DNA of 28,707 bases from JBJXGE01 sp046154185 (GTDB lineage Bacteria > Planctomycetota > UBA8108 > UBA1146 > JAJFFE01), in NCBI GenBank assembly GCA_046154185.1, contig JBJXGE010000033.1:1-28707 (forward strand), given 5' to 3'. The first letter of the stretch is position 1. Every line of letters begins with the position of its first letter. A program made the translations under genes and the position numbers. Shown piece by piece: positions 16,022 to 24,860 of the stretch. Below the pieces are notes generated by a model. That model had not been told where the DNA came from. It did not search any database and saw only the letters and a program-made list of their open reading frames with translations.

Positions 16022-16756
16022 CTACTGTCCGCCCGGCGTCACGAAAATCTCGACGCGACGGTTCCGCTTGCGACCGTCCTCGTTGACGTTTGTCGCGACC
16101 GGCTGGAACTCGCCACTCCCCGTCACCGTGCAGCGCGACGGGTCCGCCGCGTCCTTGCTGATGAGATAGCGCACGACGGCGCTCGACCGCGCGCTCGACA
16201 GCTCCCAGTTGGACGGGTAACGGTCTTTCACTTTTTTCACCGGCACATTATCGGTGTGGCCATCGACACGCAGCGACGCTCCCGGATATTTCTCTTTGAG
16301 AATGCTCGCGATGCCGTCCAACGTCTTGCTGACCTTGCTGACCTCCGCGCTCCCGGTCGGAAACAAGATCGCCTGATTCACCGTGAGACGGATGTCGCCC
16401 GTCGGCTCGCGTTCGGCTTCGACACCGGGAACGCTGCGAAATTTCTCCAGCTCTCGATCGCGCTCCGCGAGTTCCGCTTCGGTGAGGCTCGCACGCACGA
16501 GCCCTTCGCGATCCTTGCGCAACTGATTCAACTCGGCCTGTTGGCGCTGTAATTCGCGCCGCAAACTCGCTTGCTGACCTTCGCTCGCCGCGAGCGAACT
16601 CTCGAGCCGATTGCGCTCCTGCTGCAGCTCGAGCTGTTGTTGCTCGAGCCGATTGATTTGGTCTTGGCTATTTGCAATGGCGCAGCCCGACAACCCCATT
16701 CCGCACAAAAGCGCAACGCCCACGAATGCCCGCATTGACACACACCGATGACTCAT
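16022..16756 (-). CDS. OmpA/Pal-type peptidoglycan-binding lipoprotein with coiled coil
   Basis: 244 residues. The N-terminus MSHRCVSMRAFVGVALLCGMG leads, split here after G20, into the lipobox LSGC (22-25), so Cys25 should be lipidated. Residues about 30-105 are a Gln/Glu/Arg-rich coiled coil. The C-terminal OmpA-like domain (about 125-240) shows ILFPTGSAEVS, VDGHTDNVPV, NWELSSARSSAVVRYL and the closing RNRRVEIFVTP. Asp169 and Arg190 match the residues that hold diaminopimelate in this family. It probably ties the outer membrane to the peptidoglycan in the periplasm; MotB-like stator use is less likely because there is no membrane segment. The ATG at 16756 is preceded by AAGGAAGG at 7 nt, better than the longer frame to 16828. 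The prepilin peptidase gene ends about 100 nt upstream on the same strand. Confidence 0.92.
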   Translation of the reverse strand: MSHRCVSMRAFVGVALLCGMGLSGCAIANSQDQINRLEQQQLELQQERNRLESSLAASEGQQASLRRELQRQQAELNQLRKDREGLVRASLTEAELAERDRELEKFRSVPGVEAEREPTGDIRLTVNQAILFPTGSAEVSKVSKTLDGIASILKEKYPGASLRVDGHTDNVPVKKVKDRYPSNWELSSARSSAVVRYLISKDAADPSRCTVTGSGEFQPVATNVNEDGRKRNRRVEIFVTPGGQ

Positions 16757-16763
16757 TTGGATG

Positions 16764-16771
16764 CCTTCCTT
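16764..16771 (-). promoter_or_regulatory. Ribosome binding site of the OmpA-like gene
   Basis: AAGGAAGG on the minus strand with a 7-nt spacer to the ATG at 16756; it decides for the lipoprotein start over upstream in-frame codons. Confidence 0.7.
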
Positions 16772-16858
16772 ACATGCTGGGTGGATAGCTGCCGCCGATT
16801 GCCACCCGCTTGACGATCGTCGCTCCACTCTTCGCCCCGCGCGCCAACTGCCGAAACG

Positions 16859-17938
16859 TCACGGACGCAAAAACAACGACTGATACCAATGGATGCCGCG
16901 CCACACCCATTCATTCCACAACACCATGATCCCGGCACCCGCGGACAAAAACGGTCCGAACGGGATATACGAGGACTTGGTAATCAGTTTCACGATGATT
17001 CCCACGATTGAACCCAACATACAAGCCAAGAAAATTGCGACCAGCACCGCCTTCCAACCGAGCAGCGCGCCGAGCGCTGCCATCAGTTTGACGTCGCCAA
17101 ATCCCATGGCGTCCTTGCGAAAGACCATTTTTCCGATCACGCCGATCGAGTAAATCGAGCCGGCGCCGATGATTAATCCATAAAGGGACGCCGTGAGTTG
17201 CTGGGCGGCGGGCTCGTCCTTGAAGCCCGGAATCGCGCAGTACCCGACCAGTAAGCTCGCGATAGCCGCGCCCACGACGCCCGCGAGCCGCGTGTCCCAC
17301 CAGGTTCGGCGGCTGCCGTCATATGCCGGACTCCAGCGACGGAAGAGCCACATCGCGCTGCTTCCCGCCAACAGTGCAGCCGGCGCGATCGCCAGCCACG
17401 CCGATCCACCGAAGGCAAACGGCGCCGCGCAAGCCAGCCGCTCGGCGATGAAACCCGGAAGCTCGAGTTCGATGGGAACGCCGCCGACCACGAGACTCGC
17501 GCCGAGCGCGGCGATCGTGCCGTTGACGCTCAACTCGTCGGGGATGATGCGAAGGTCGATGTCGATCCCCGTGACCACGATCAGCACCGCGAACACCGCT
17601 GCCCAGAAGACGTGCGCGATCACCCACGCCGCGTCGATCGGAGGCGCGCCGATCTCAATCACTACCAAAAAAAATAGCGCGGCGGTCAACAGCTCAACGA
17701 GCGGGTAGCGCGCGGAAATACTCGCGTGACATAGGCGGCAGCGCGCGCCGAGTAGCAACCACGAGATGACCGGCAGATTGTCGTACCATGCGATCGCGCC
17801 CCGACACTTCGGGCAAAAAGAACGCGGTGGTCGCGAAATCGAAAGGTCCGGTTGCGGCAACCGATAGATGCAGACATTGAGAAAACTACCAACCGCCAGT
17901 CCAAGCGCGGCGGCAAGCCCGGCGTACAAATAGATCAT
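16859..17938 (-). CDS. Type IV prepilin peptidase / N-methyltransferase (A24 family)
   Basis: A 359-residue polytopic membrane protein. Seen: N-terminal signature VGSFLNVCIYRLP (16-28), two zinc-type cysteine pairs CPKC (42-45) and CRLC (67-70), the first catalytic aspartate region GIDIDLRIIPDELS (124-137), and the second, GFGDVKLMAALGALLGW (279-295, Asp282). It ends with IPFGPFLSAGA, typical of the family. These enzymes cleave the leader of type IV pilins and type II secretion pseudopilins at the inner membrane and methylate the new N-terminus. Between the two aspartates there is about 150 residues rather than the usual 60 or so, with extra hydrophobic segments (about 140-265). Prepilin peptidases with this insertion may be a lineage feature. 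No pilin or secretion ATPase gene is nearby. A purine-rich AAGGGGGAAG lies before the ATG. Confidence 0.93.
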   Translation of the reverse strand: MIYLYAGLAAALGLAVGSFLNVCIYRLPQPDLSISRPPRSFCPKCRGAIAWYDNLPVISWLLLGARCRLCHASISARYPLVELLTAALFFLVVIEIGAPPIDAAWVIAHVFWAAVFAVLIVVTGIDIDLRIIPDELSVNGTIAALGASLVVGGVPIELELPGFIAERLACAAPFAFGGSAWLAIAPAALLAGSSAMWLFRRWSPAYDGSRRTWWDTRLAGVVGAAIASLLVGYCAIPGFKDEPAAQQLTASLYGLIIGAGSIYSIGVIGKMVFRKDAMGFGDVKLMAALGALLGWKAVLVAIFLACMLGSIVGIIVKLITKSSYIPFGPFLSAGAGIMVLWNEWVWRGIHWYQSLFLRP

Positions 17939-18055
17939 CGCGCCACGAGTCTTCCCCCTTTGCGCGAGCGCGTTCCGTCGAATCTCGACGGCACCGCTCG
18001 CACAATCCCGACACCAACGCTGTCAGCCTGCTCGCACGACGTGGCCCGTTTCGCC

Positions 18056-19918
18056 TCAGTCGGTCACTCCGAGTATGACTTGCACGATCTCAGGCTTGCC
18101 GGCGCGTTCGATCGCCGCTTCCAACTTTTCGCCAGGCGCGCGGCGATCGAGTTCGGTGCGCAAACTCGCCAACGTTTTCACGCTTGTTCCGTTACAGGCC
18201 GCCAGCACATCGCCGACTTTGAATCCAGCTTGTGCCGCGGGACTACCCGCATCGACGCTGACGATGCGGAGCGCGCCGCCATTCAGGGGTTCTTCGACTT
18301 GAATGCCGACGTACGGTTTGCGTTTGCCCGCGGGATTCGTTGCCGCAACGAGGACGCCGGCCGGCTGCGAAGTGATCGCTGCACTCGGCGCGGCCGGATC
18401 CACGGAGCCGAGCGTGCCCTTGAGCAACTGCGTCTCGGAGCCACGCGCCACCTTGAGTTCGATCGCAGCGCCGGCGCTGAGTTTCGTCAGTGCCGCGCGA
18501 AGATCATCCATGTTCTTCGTGCGCTGACCATTCAGCTCGATGATCCGATCGCCGACCTTCAAACCCATCTTGCTCGCTGCAGTACCGTCCTGGATCGCGA
18601 CGACCCGGACGGATTGCTCGGCTTCCTCGCCTTCAATGCCGAGTCGACCTGGTCGGCGCTCGGCGGGTGCCGGCACGGGTGTCGGCGTCGACGCTGGGAC
18701 GAGCGAAACTACTTTCGAGACGACTCGCGGAGTTTCACCTTCGCCGGCCCACAGGAGTTCGATCGTCATGCGGCTTGAACCCTGCAAGAAAGTGAGCGCG
18801 CGCTGACTCTGCGGTGCGATTCCGGCCAGCACTTCCTTCAGCGAATCGAGCGTCTTGACCTGTTTGCCAGCGACTTGCTCGAGCACGTCGCCTTCTTTGA
18901 GGCCGGCGACGGCGGCGTTGCCGCCCGGATGCACCATCGTGATAACGAGCCGAAAATCGAGTTCCTGACGGACCGTCGCACCGAGCCGCACACCCGTCCC
19001 GACCGTAGGACTTGGAGACGGAGCGGTCGGCGCGCTCGGGGCGACCGGGGCGACTGGCCGAACTTCGATGGGTCGCGCCAGCGGTGGCGGACTCGGTAAG
19101 GGATCGCCGCTCGCGGCTCCCATGAGGCGGTCGCGCGCAGCGAGCTCCATGCGCAATTCGAATCGAACCGGCGCGCCATCGACAAGTCGCACGTACTTGA
19201 CGGCGACTTCTTCGCCCGCTTGCTTGCCAGCGATGCGCTCCGATACCGATTGCGGCGACACCGCTTGGCCGTCGATGTCCGTAATGACATCGCCGGCGGT
19301 TATGCCGGCTCGCATTGCGGGCGAGTCCGGCATCACGGTGACGACTTGCGCGCCGCGATCATCGGCGAGGCCGAGCTTGCGCGCGTATTCAGCTTCGACG
19401 GGAACGAGTTGCACTCCCATGATGCCGGGACGACGAATCGGGGGCGCCGACGGCGGCGGCGCCGGCTTCGGGGGCTCGACGGGAGTCGGACTCGGCGCCA
19501 CGCGCAGTGTCGGGCGGCTCGACGCGTCGAGCTGCGCCCGCAGCTCTTCCATTTGTTTCTTCAACCGCTCGGCTTGCGCTTCGAGTTCGACAATGCGACG
19601 CTCGGCGGTCGCGAGCGCATCGCCGCCCCCGAGTTGCTCGCGCTGCCGACGCAGCGCTTGCTCGATCATGCGTTCGACATCGCGTGCGAGGTTTTCACTC
19701 AGCTCGCGCGCCTTCTTCTGAAATTCCTCGCGCAACTCGGCGCGCAACGCATCCTCGCGGGCGGCAGCGCGACGCGCGGTGCGCGGCGGCACTGGCTCGC
19801 TCGTGGTTGCTTGGCCAAACGCGGCGGACAGGGGCGCGATCGCGAACAACACCAACCACAAGCACAGCGCGGTTCGGCTTCGACCGACCGGGCGAACGCG
19901 AGATGACAAGCACGACAT
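18056..19918 (-). CDS. Exported protein with four PDZ domains and an N-terminal coiled coil
   Basis: 620 residues. A signal peptide (about 1-36, core LCLWLVLFAIAPLSAAFGQA) is followed by a charged coiled coil (50-133) and a proline-rich linker (140-163). Four PDZ domains follow at about 163-255, 309-392, 422-503 and 533-619. Each has the 'AGL/F-x-x-GD-x-I/L' core: AGITAGDVITDIDG, AGLKEGDVLEQVAG, MGLKVGDRIIELNG and AGFKVGDVLAACNG. There is no protease or other catalytic domain, unlike DegP/HtrA or Ctp proteins, so it looks like a periplasmic scaffold or adaptor that binds protein C-termini. The ATG at 19918 has a near-perfect AGGAGG 7 nt upstream. The prepilin peptidase gene starts 117 nt downstream, so a link with secretion or pilus assembly is possible but unproven. 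The start at 19987 is less likely. Confidence 0.9.
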   Translation of the reverse strand: MSCLSSRVRPVGRSRTALCLWLVLFAIAPLSAAFGQATTSEPVPPRTARRAAAREDALRAELREEFQKKARELSENLARDVERMIEQALRRQREQLGGGDALATAERRIVELEAQAERLKKQMEELRAQLDASSRPTLRVAPSPTPVEPPKPAPPPSAPPIRRPGIMGVQLVPVEAEYARKLGLADDRGAQVVTVMPDSPAMRAGITAGDVITDIDGQAVSPQSVSERIAGKQAGEEVAVKYVRLVDGAPVRFELRMELAARDRLMGAASGDPLPSPPPLARPIEVRPVAPVAPSAPTAPSPSPTVGTGVRLGATVRQELDFRLVITMVHPGGNAAVAGLKEGDVLEQVAGKQVKTLDSLKEVLAGIAPQSQRALTFLQGSSRMTIELLWAGEGETPRVVSKVVSLVPASTPTPVPAPAERRPGRLGIEGEEAEQSVRVVAIQDGTAASKMGLKVGDRIIELNGQRTKNMDDLRAALTKLSAGAAIELKVARGSETQLLKGTLGSVDPAAPSAAITSQPAGVLVAATNPAGKRKPYVGIQVEEPLNGGALRIVSVDAGSPAAQAGFKVGDVLAACNGTSVKTLASLRTELDRRAPGEKLEAAIERAGKPEIVQVILGVTD

Positions 19919-19925
19919 GACGAGA

Positions 19926-19931
19926 CCTCCT
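19926..19931 (-). promoter_or_regulatory. Ribosome binding site of the four-PDZ gene
   Basis: AGGAGG on the minus strand with a 7-nt spacer to the ATG at 19918. Confidence 0.75.
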
Positions 19932-19953
19932 GGTATTAGGGTCCGGGCGAGAG

Positions 19954-19980
19954 AGCATATTGTGGTGGAGGGACGCTCAA
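19954..19980 (-). promoter_or_regulatory. Weak candidate promoter of the four-PDZ gene
   Basis: On the minus strand TTGAGC (19975-19980) is followed after 15 nt by TATGCT (19954-19959). Each hexamer matches sigma-70 consensus at four of six positions, and the spacing is short. Transcription would begin about 30 nt before the start codon. Confidence 0.28.
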
Positions 19981-20000
19981 AACTCAAACCTCGGTCGCGA

Positions 20001-20035
20001 CAAATCTCAAAAGCCGGCCCGCCGAGAAGCGGCTT
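20001..20035 (-). terminator. Weak candidate terminator of the aminotransferase gene
   Basis: AAGCCG (20011-20016) pairs with CGGCTT (20030-20035), and on the minus strand the stem runs into TTTTGAGATTTG, just after the aminotransferase stop. The stem is 6 bp and the T-run broken, so it is only plausible. Confidence 0.33.
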
Positions 20036-20041
20036 CGAGTC

Positions 20042-21214
20042 TCAATAGTTGGCGACGAATCGGCGCAGGGCGGCAAGCCCCTCCTCAATCTGCGGTTTCG
20101 CACAGGCAAAAGAGATGCGAACGGCGCCGGGAGCGCCAAACCCCTCGCCGGGAACAAGTGCGACGGCCGCTTGGTCGAGTGCGGCGAGGCAAAACTCGGT
20201 CGGTGTCGACGGTCGGCCCGATTTCTTCAGTAACTCGGAAATGTCGAGAAACAGGTAGAAGGCGCCTTCCGGTGCCAGCATTCGGATGCCGGGAGCGCCG
20301 TCGAGCAGCTTGACCGCGAGATCCCGCCGCTCGCGAAACTCACGAATCATGTCGCGCAGAAAACCGCCGTCGGGCAGCGTCAACGCGGCGATCGCGGCCG
20401 CCTGCGAGACCGACGAGGCATTCGATGACGTGTGACTCTGGAGGCGATTGACTGCGCCGATGATGCTCTTCGAAGCGATCGCCCAGCCCATGCGCCAGCC
20501 CGTCATGGCGTAAGTCTTCGACAAGCCGCTAATCAGAATCGTGCGATCGACTGTGTGCGGCGTATACGCCGTCGCGAAACTGCCCGTGTAACAGAAGTGC
20601 TCGTAAATTTCATCCGATAGCACCCAGAGGTCGTGCGCGGCGGCAAAGTCGAGGAGCGCGTCGATTTCCGCGCGGCTGTAGACAACGCCGGTTGGATTGC
20701 ACGGACTATTGAGAATGAGTCCAACAGTGCGCGGTGTGACGACGCGCTCGAGCAGCTCCGGTCGCACGCGAAAACCGTCTTCGATGCCGACCGAGACCGC
20801 GATCGTGTGCCCTTCGCACGCGGAGATCATGTCGGGATACGATACCCAGTAGGGCGCCGGCAGCAGCACTTCGTCGCCGCGATCGACGAGCGACAACAAC
20901 ACTTCGGCGATCGCGTGTTTCGCGCCGTTCGTGATGATCACGTGCTCGGGATCGATCGTCATGCCGCGCGCGGCGCCCGCGGTTTTCGCGACCGCCGCAC
21001 GCAGCTCGAGCACGCCGGCGACCGCGGTGTACCGCGTCCAACCGTTGTTGAGGGCGCGAACCGCGGCGTCGCGGATGAATGCGGGAGTGTCGAAGTCCGG
21101 TTCGCCGACGCTGAAATTGATGACGCGTCGACCCTGCGCTTCCACTTTGAGGCGCAGGCTGTTCATTTCCAAAGTGGCGGCGGGCTTGAGCTCGCGAACT
21201 CGAGTACTGAGCAT
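20042..21214 (-). CDS. PLP-dependent aminotransferase, aspartate/aromatic class I (subgroup I-gamma-like)
   Basis: 390 residues, the normal length. Seen: start block LSTRVRELKPAATLEMNSL, INFSVGEPDFDTP (32-44), TNGAKHAI (95-102), the PYWVSYP substrate/cofactor segment (121-127), NSPCNPTG with Asn173, SDEIYEHF (Asp201, Tyr204), the cofactor lysine in SGLSKTYAMTGWRMGW (Lys233), and carboxylate-binding arginine in VRISFA (Arg366). It is a soluble cytoplasmic enzyme that moves an amino group between an amino acid, probably aspartate or an aromatic one, and a 2-oxo acid. Motifs do not settle the exact substrate. The ATG at 21214 is chosen since the family begins here; the open frame to 21382 has no family similarity and would run close to the tRNA promoter. 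The Shine-Dalgarno is weak. The gene diverges from the tRNA-Leu unit. Confidence 0.95.
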   Translation of the reverse strand: MLSTRVRELKPAATLEMNSLRLKVEAQGRRVINFSVGEPDFDTPAFIRDAAVRALNNGWTRYTAVAGVLELRAAVAKTAGAARGMTIDPEHVIITNGAKHAIAEVLLSLVDRGDEVLLPAPYWVSYPDMISACEGHTIAVSVGIEDGFRVRPELLERVVTPRTVGLILNSPCNPTGVVYSRAEIDALLDFAAAHDLWVLSDEIYEHFCYTGSFATAYTPHTVDRTILISGLSKTYAMTGWRMGWAIASKSIIGAVNRLQSHTSSNASSVSQAAAIAALTLPDGGFLRDMIREFRERRDLAVKLLDGAPGIRMLAPEGAFYLFLDISELLKKSGRPSTPTEFCLAALDQAAVALVPGEGFGAPGAVRISFACAKPQIEEGLAALRRFVANY

Positions 21215-21382
21215 GAAACTCTGGATGCCGTTCTGTCTATTTGCGTCGAATTTTCGCTGCTGGCTTGTCGGCGCATCCCCAGAACGTTGCATTGATACCC
21301 AAGCGTTCGACTGACTGCCAGCGATTGTGATGATGCGCGTGGCGCGGAGCGCGAGCGAACTGCCGCGGCACGGCCGTAGCAC

Positions 21383-21410
21383 TTGACAGCGGAAACTCGC
21401 CGTCTAATAT
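21383..21410 (+). promoter_or_regulatory. Near-consensus sigma-70 promoter of tRNA-Leu
   Basis: A perfect -35 hexamer TTGACA (21383-21388), a 16-nt spacer and TAATAT (21405-21410, five of six). It lies 21 nt upstream of the mature tRNA 5' end, so transcription should begin near 21417 and leave a short leader for RNase P. Confidence 0.8.
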
Positions 21411-21431
21411 CGTCGCCCTCCGTGGCTGTAA

Positions 21432-21517
<86 letters not shown>

Positions 21518-21518
<1 letters not shown>

Positions 21519-21562
21519 AAAAAATGGTCTAGTCGGGCGTTGTCCGACTAGACCATTTTTTT
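21518..21562. terminator. Symmetrical bidirectional intrinsic terminator (tRNA-Leu and RND operon)
   Basis: Seven A's, TGGTCTAGTCGG, a 7-nt loop, the complementary CCGACTAGACCA and seven T's make a perfect 19-bp dyad (arms 21518-21536 and 21544-21562). Read on either strand it is a hairpin followed by a T-run, so it can end the tRNA transcript from the left and the RND efflux transcript from the right. Its first A is the last base of the tRNA's CCA. Confidence 0.92.
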
Positions 21563-21655
21563 GGAAGATGCCGCCAAGGAACCGGCGCCGATCCATTGGG
21601 GAGGTGCGTCCGTAGCCTTTGGAAAGGGTTGGCAGGCGTCGATTCGTTTGCGCCC

Positions 21656-21685
21656 TTGGGACCGCGGGCGTCCCGCCCGCTCCGC
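21656..21685. repeat. REP-like GC hairpin between terminator and RND gene
   Basis: GCGGGCG (21664-21670) and CGCCCGC (21674-21680) form a 7-bp stem with a 3-nt loop inside a sequence reading GGGACCGCGGGCGTCCCGCC. Very similar short GC hairpins recur between genes of many planctomycetes and verrucomicrobia, as I recall. Only one copy is seen here, so repetitiveness cannot be shown from this window. Confidence 0.4.
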
Positions 21686-21728
21686 GATGGCGTTGCGTCT
21701 CGCAAGCTCATCGCGCCGACAAAGACTT

Positions 21729-24700
21729 TTATGCCCCATCCACCCCACGCCGGCGTCCCACACTTCTCGCCACTCTTCCAAACCAACCGCGCATATCATC
21801 CAGCACGGAGTAGGCGAGCGGCACGGCGACCAGTGTGAACATGGTCGCGCTCGCCATGCCGCCGAAAATCACGGCGGCGAGGGGACGATAGTCGATGCCT
21901 TCGCCCTTCGACGGCAGCGCCAACATCGGAATCAATCCCACGATCGTCGTGAGCGCCGTCATGAGGATCGGCCGTAGCCGGGCCGCCGTCGCGGCGACGA
22001 TCGCCTGATTCCGATCCGAAAACTGCGGGCGAAAACGGCTCACGCAGTCGATCAACACGATTGCGTTATTGACGACAACCCCGATGAGCAAGATGAACCC
22101 GACGTATGCCATCTCATCCAGCGACTCACCGAACGCGCACAGCGCCCAAAGCGCTCCGACGAATAAGAACGGTACGCTCGTTATGACGGCCACCGGCAAC
22201 AAGAACGATTCGAAAAGCACACCCATGAGAAAAAAGATCAGCAAGAAACTGAGTGCGCCGGCTTGCAGCACGTCGCGAAAGTTCTCTTCATCGCGGGCAA
22301 TAAAGTCGCTCATCACCAGGTCGTAGCCTTCCGGCACATCGATACTCCGCAACAATCGCAAGATGTGGAGCTGCAGTTCGCGCCCGTTGACGCTCTCGGT
22401 GGTCGTGACACTCAGTGAGTCCAGCACTTTGCCGTCGCGCCGCATGATGGTTGGCAAACCGCGCTGTACCGCAAACGTCCCGAGATTGGCTAGCGGCACG
22501 GGTTCGCCCGTCGGCGTGTACACGGGCACGCGATACAGTTCGCCAAGACTCTCCATGTCACTTCCGCGATAGCGGATCCAGAGCGGCACTTCTTCGTCGG
22601 GCGTCTCAAAATCGGTGAGCGGCGCCCCACGCAGCGCCCAGGCAACGAGGTTCGAAACACTCTGCGGGCTGATCCCGTAGCGCTGGGCGCGCTCGCGCTC
22701 GATGCCAACCTCGACTTCGTCGTCGCTCGTCTCGCGCCCCGAATAGACTTCGAGCACGCCCGGCATTTGACGCAGCAGAATCGCCACGCGATCGATGATG
22801 TCGGCGAGCACACGCGGGTCGCGGCCTTGCGCCGAAATCCGAAACTCCTTTTGACGGCGCTCATCGTCTTCTTCGCGCCCGAAGACGACCTTTACACCGG
22901 CCTGCTCGGGCACGAGCGGTCGCAGCCGCTCGATAAACGCCTTTTCGGAGACGGTCACCCCGGGTTCGAAAAAAAACGCAAGCGTGCCGTTGCGATCATT
23001 GAGCCACGCAACCATGTTCTCGACGCGTTCGTCGCGCGCCACCGGGAGGAACGCTTGCCGGATTCTCTCGACCGTCGTGTCGGCGTCGATGAGATCGAAG
23101 CTCGGCGGCATTTCGATCTGCAGATTCACCTGACTTGTTCGGCTCTCCGCGCCGCCTTGCCATTTGAGGAGTTCATACGCCGGGCTCGAGCTGAAAAACA
23201 TCAAGCACAAAAGAGAAGTCGCCGCCATCCGATGGCGCAACGTCCAGTCGAGTACCCGGCTCGTGAGCCCGCGACACCAGCCGAGAATCGGCCCTTCGAA
23301 CGGAGTGCCGTCGGCAGTGGAGCCGGCGATCCGCCAGCGCACCATCGTGGTGGCGATCGGAATCACGACGAGTCCCACGCCTAGCGAGGCCGCGACCGAG
23401 TAGCACACTGGCAGCCCGAGCTCGCTCATGAAGAGTCGTATAGTCGAATCGCCGCCTAGCAAAATGAGCGGAAGGAACACGGCCATCGTCGTCAGCGTCG
23501 CGAGCGTGATCGCGAGCGCCACTTCGCGCACGCCAGCCGCGGCGGCGTCGCGTCTATTGAGGCCGAGGATGCGCAGTCGAAAAATGTTCTCGGCAATGAC
23601 GATCGCGTTATCGACCAGCATGCCGACGCCGAGCGTGAGCCCCGAAATACTGACGAAATTAAACGTGCCGCCTTGAAAGTATATGAGGATCACCGCGATG
23701 AGAAGCGACAACGGTATCGCGGCCGCAATCACCAGCGTGATCGCGATGCGCCGCAAAAACGCGTACAGCACGGCGATCGCCAACAACCCGCCCCAAACGC
23801 AACTTTGTTTCAATTCAGAAAGCGACGACTCGATCAAAACTCCTTGATCGTGAAACACGTTAAACGTGAAGTCGCGCAGCCGGGGGTCATTCGGCAACTC
23901 CGCAACCGTCGCGCGCAGCGCTTCGCAAACTTGGAGCGAATTGGCCTCGGACTCCTTCGAAACCTCAATGACGCGACAGAGCTTGCCGTCCATCCGCACG
24001 ACAAAATCGCGCAGCGCGCGTCGATAATCGATCTTGGCGATGTCGCCGAGTAGCACCGAGTCGTTGACGCGAAACTGCCGCAACTCTTCGAAGTCGTCGA
24101 ACCGCCCGGCGAGCCGAAGCAGCACTCGTTGACCGGCCTCGCGCAAGAGCCCGCCGGTGCCCATCAAATTGTCGGCGCGCAATCGTTCGATCAACTTGCG
24201 CACATCGATTTGATAGGCTTCCACGAGTGCCGGGTCGAGCTCGATGTCGACACGGCGCTGGATGAGGCCGCGCATCTCGACTTGCGCGACGCCGTCGACG
24301 GCTTCGAGGCGCTTTTGCACCAAAGTCTCGAGCAACATCTCCGGATCACGCTGCGCGTCGGTGTACGATACCGCCATCATCATCACGGGCAGGTCAGTCT
24401 CGAGATTGAAGCGAAAGATGAAATAGCGGTCGGCGCCCTCCGGCATGCTCGGCAGTAGTCGCTCCATGCGATCGCGCAAATCGCCGTAGATCGTATCGCC
24501 ATCCGCTTTGGAGCTGTATTCGACGCGGACTCGACATGCATTGCGCGAGGAGAAACTCGTCACGCGCGTGACGCCTTGGATCGTTCGAATCATCTCCTCG
24601 ACGGGCTTCGCCACTAGCTCCATCACTTCTTCTGGCGTCGAGTCGTTCACCGGCACGCGCACGCTGATCGAGTTGAATGTGAATCCCGGCGGCACGAGTT

Positions 24701-24860
24701 GGAGCGGAATCCCGCGATAGGCGATCACGCCGAGGACCACCAGCGTCAGCAATCCCATCAACACGGTGATCGGGCGGTGCAGCGTGGCGCGAAGGAGAAG
24801 ACCTGGCGGGCCAGCGGTCGGAACGGGTGCCTGCGGGGATTCGCCCGCATTGCTCGTCAC
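21729..24860 (-). CDS. RND-family efflux transporter permease (second of a tandem pair)
   Basis: 1043 residues, normal for an RND pump. The first membrane segment (about 28-47, ITVLMGLLTLVVLGVIAYRG) is followed by the porter domain with IPLQLVPPGF and PVEEMIRTIQGVTRVTSFSS. The TM2-TM4 region contains IPLSLLIAVILIYF and GLTLGVGMLVDNAIVIAENI (408-426). Asp417 aligns with the first proton-relay aspartate of AcrB; the neighbour is Asn, as in many efflux RND permeases. The second half repeats the pattern, with VVVNNAIVLIDCVSRF. It probably exports a drug, lipid or metabolite by proton antiport, in the inner membrane and periplasm, together with an adaptor and channel not encoded here. The GTG at 24860 overlaps the TGA of the first permease (GTGA) and gives normal length; the open frame to 25031 is an extension without family sequence. 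Ends 167 nt before the shared terminator. Confidence 0.93.
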   Translation of the reverse strand: MTSNAGESPQAPVPTAGPPGLLLRATLHRPITVLMGLLTLVVLGVIAYRGIPLQLVPPGFTFNSISVRVPVNDSTPEEVMELVAKPVEEMIRTIQGVTRVTSFSSRNACRVRVEYSSKADGDTIYGDLRDRMERLLPSMPEGADRYFIFRFNLETDLPVMMMAVSYTDAQRDPEMLLETLVQKRLEAVDGVAQVEMRGLIQRRVDIELDPALVEAYQIDVRKLIERLRADNLMGTGGLLREAGQRVLLRLAGRFDDFEELRQFRVNDSVLLGDIAKIDYRRALRDFVVRMDGKLCRVIEVSKESEANSLQVCEALRATVAELPNDPRLRDFTFNVFHDQGVLIESSLSELKQSCVWGGLLAIAVLYAFLRRIAITLVIAAAIPLSLLIAVILIYFQGGTFNFVSISGLTLGVGMLVDNAIVIAENIFRLRILGLNRRDAAAAGVREVALAITLATLTTMAVFLPLILLGGDSTIRLFMSELGLPVCYSVAASLGVGLVVIPIATTMVRWRIAGSTADGTPFEGPILGWCRGLTSRVLDWTLRHRMAATSLLCLMFFSSSPAYELLKWQGGAESRTSQVNLQIEMPPSFDLIDADTTVERIRQAFLPVARDERVENMVAWLNDRNGTLAFFFEPGVTVSEKAFIERLRPLVPEQAGVKVVFGREEDDERRQKEFRISAQGRDPRVLADIIDRVAILLRQMPGVLEVYSGRETSDDEVEVGIERERAQRYGISPQSVSNLVAWALRGAPLTDFETPDEEVPLWIRYRGSDMESLGELYRVPVYTPTGEPVPLANLGTFAVQRGLPTIMRRDGKVLDSLSVTTTESVNGRELQLHILRLLRSIDVPEGYDLVMSDFIARDEENFRDVLQAGALSFLLIFFLMGVLFESFLLPVAVITSVPFLFVGALWALCAFGESLDEMAYVGFILLIGVVVNNAIVLIDCVSRFRPQFSDRNQAIVAATAARLRPILMTALTTIVGLIPMLALPSKGEGIDYRPLAAVIFGGMASATMFTLVAVPLAYSVLDDMRGWFGRVARSVGRRRGVDGA

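Noticed and set aside
21529..21813. Short overlapping frames on both strands between the tRNA terminator and the RND gene
   Set aside because: They cover the terminator and the REP-like hairpin, contain no domain and contradict the end of the permease gene.
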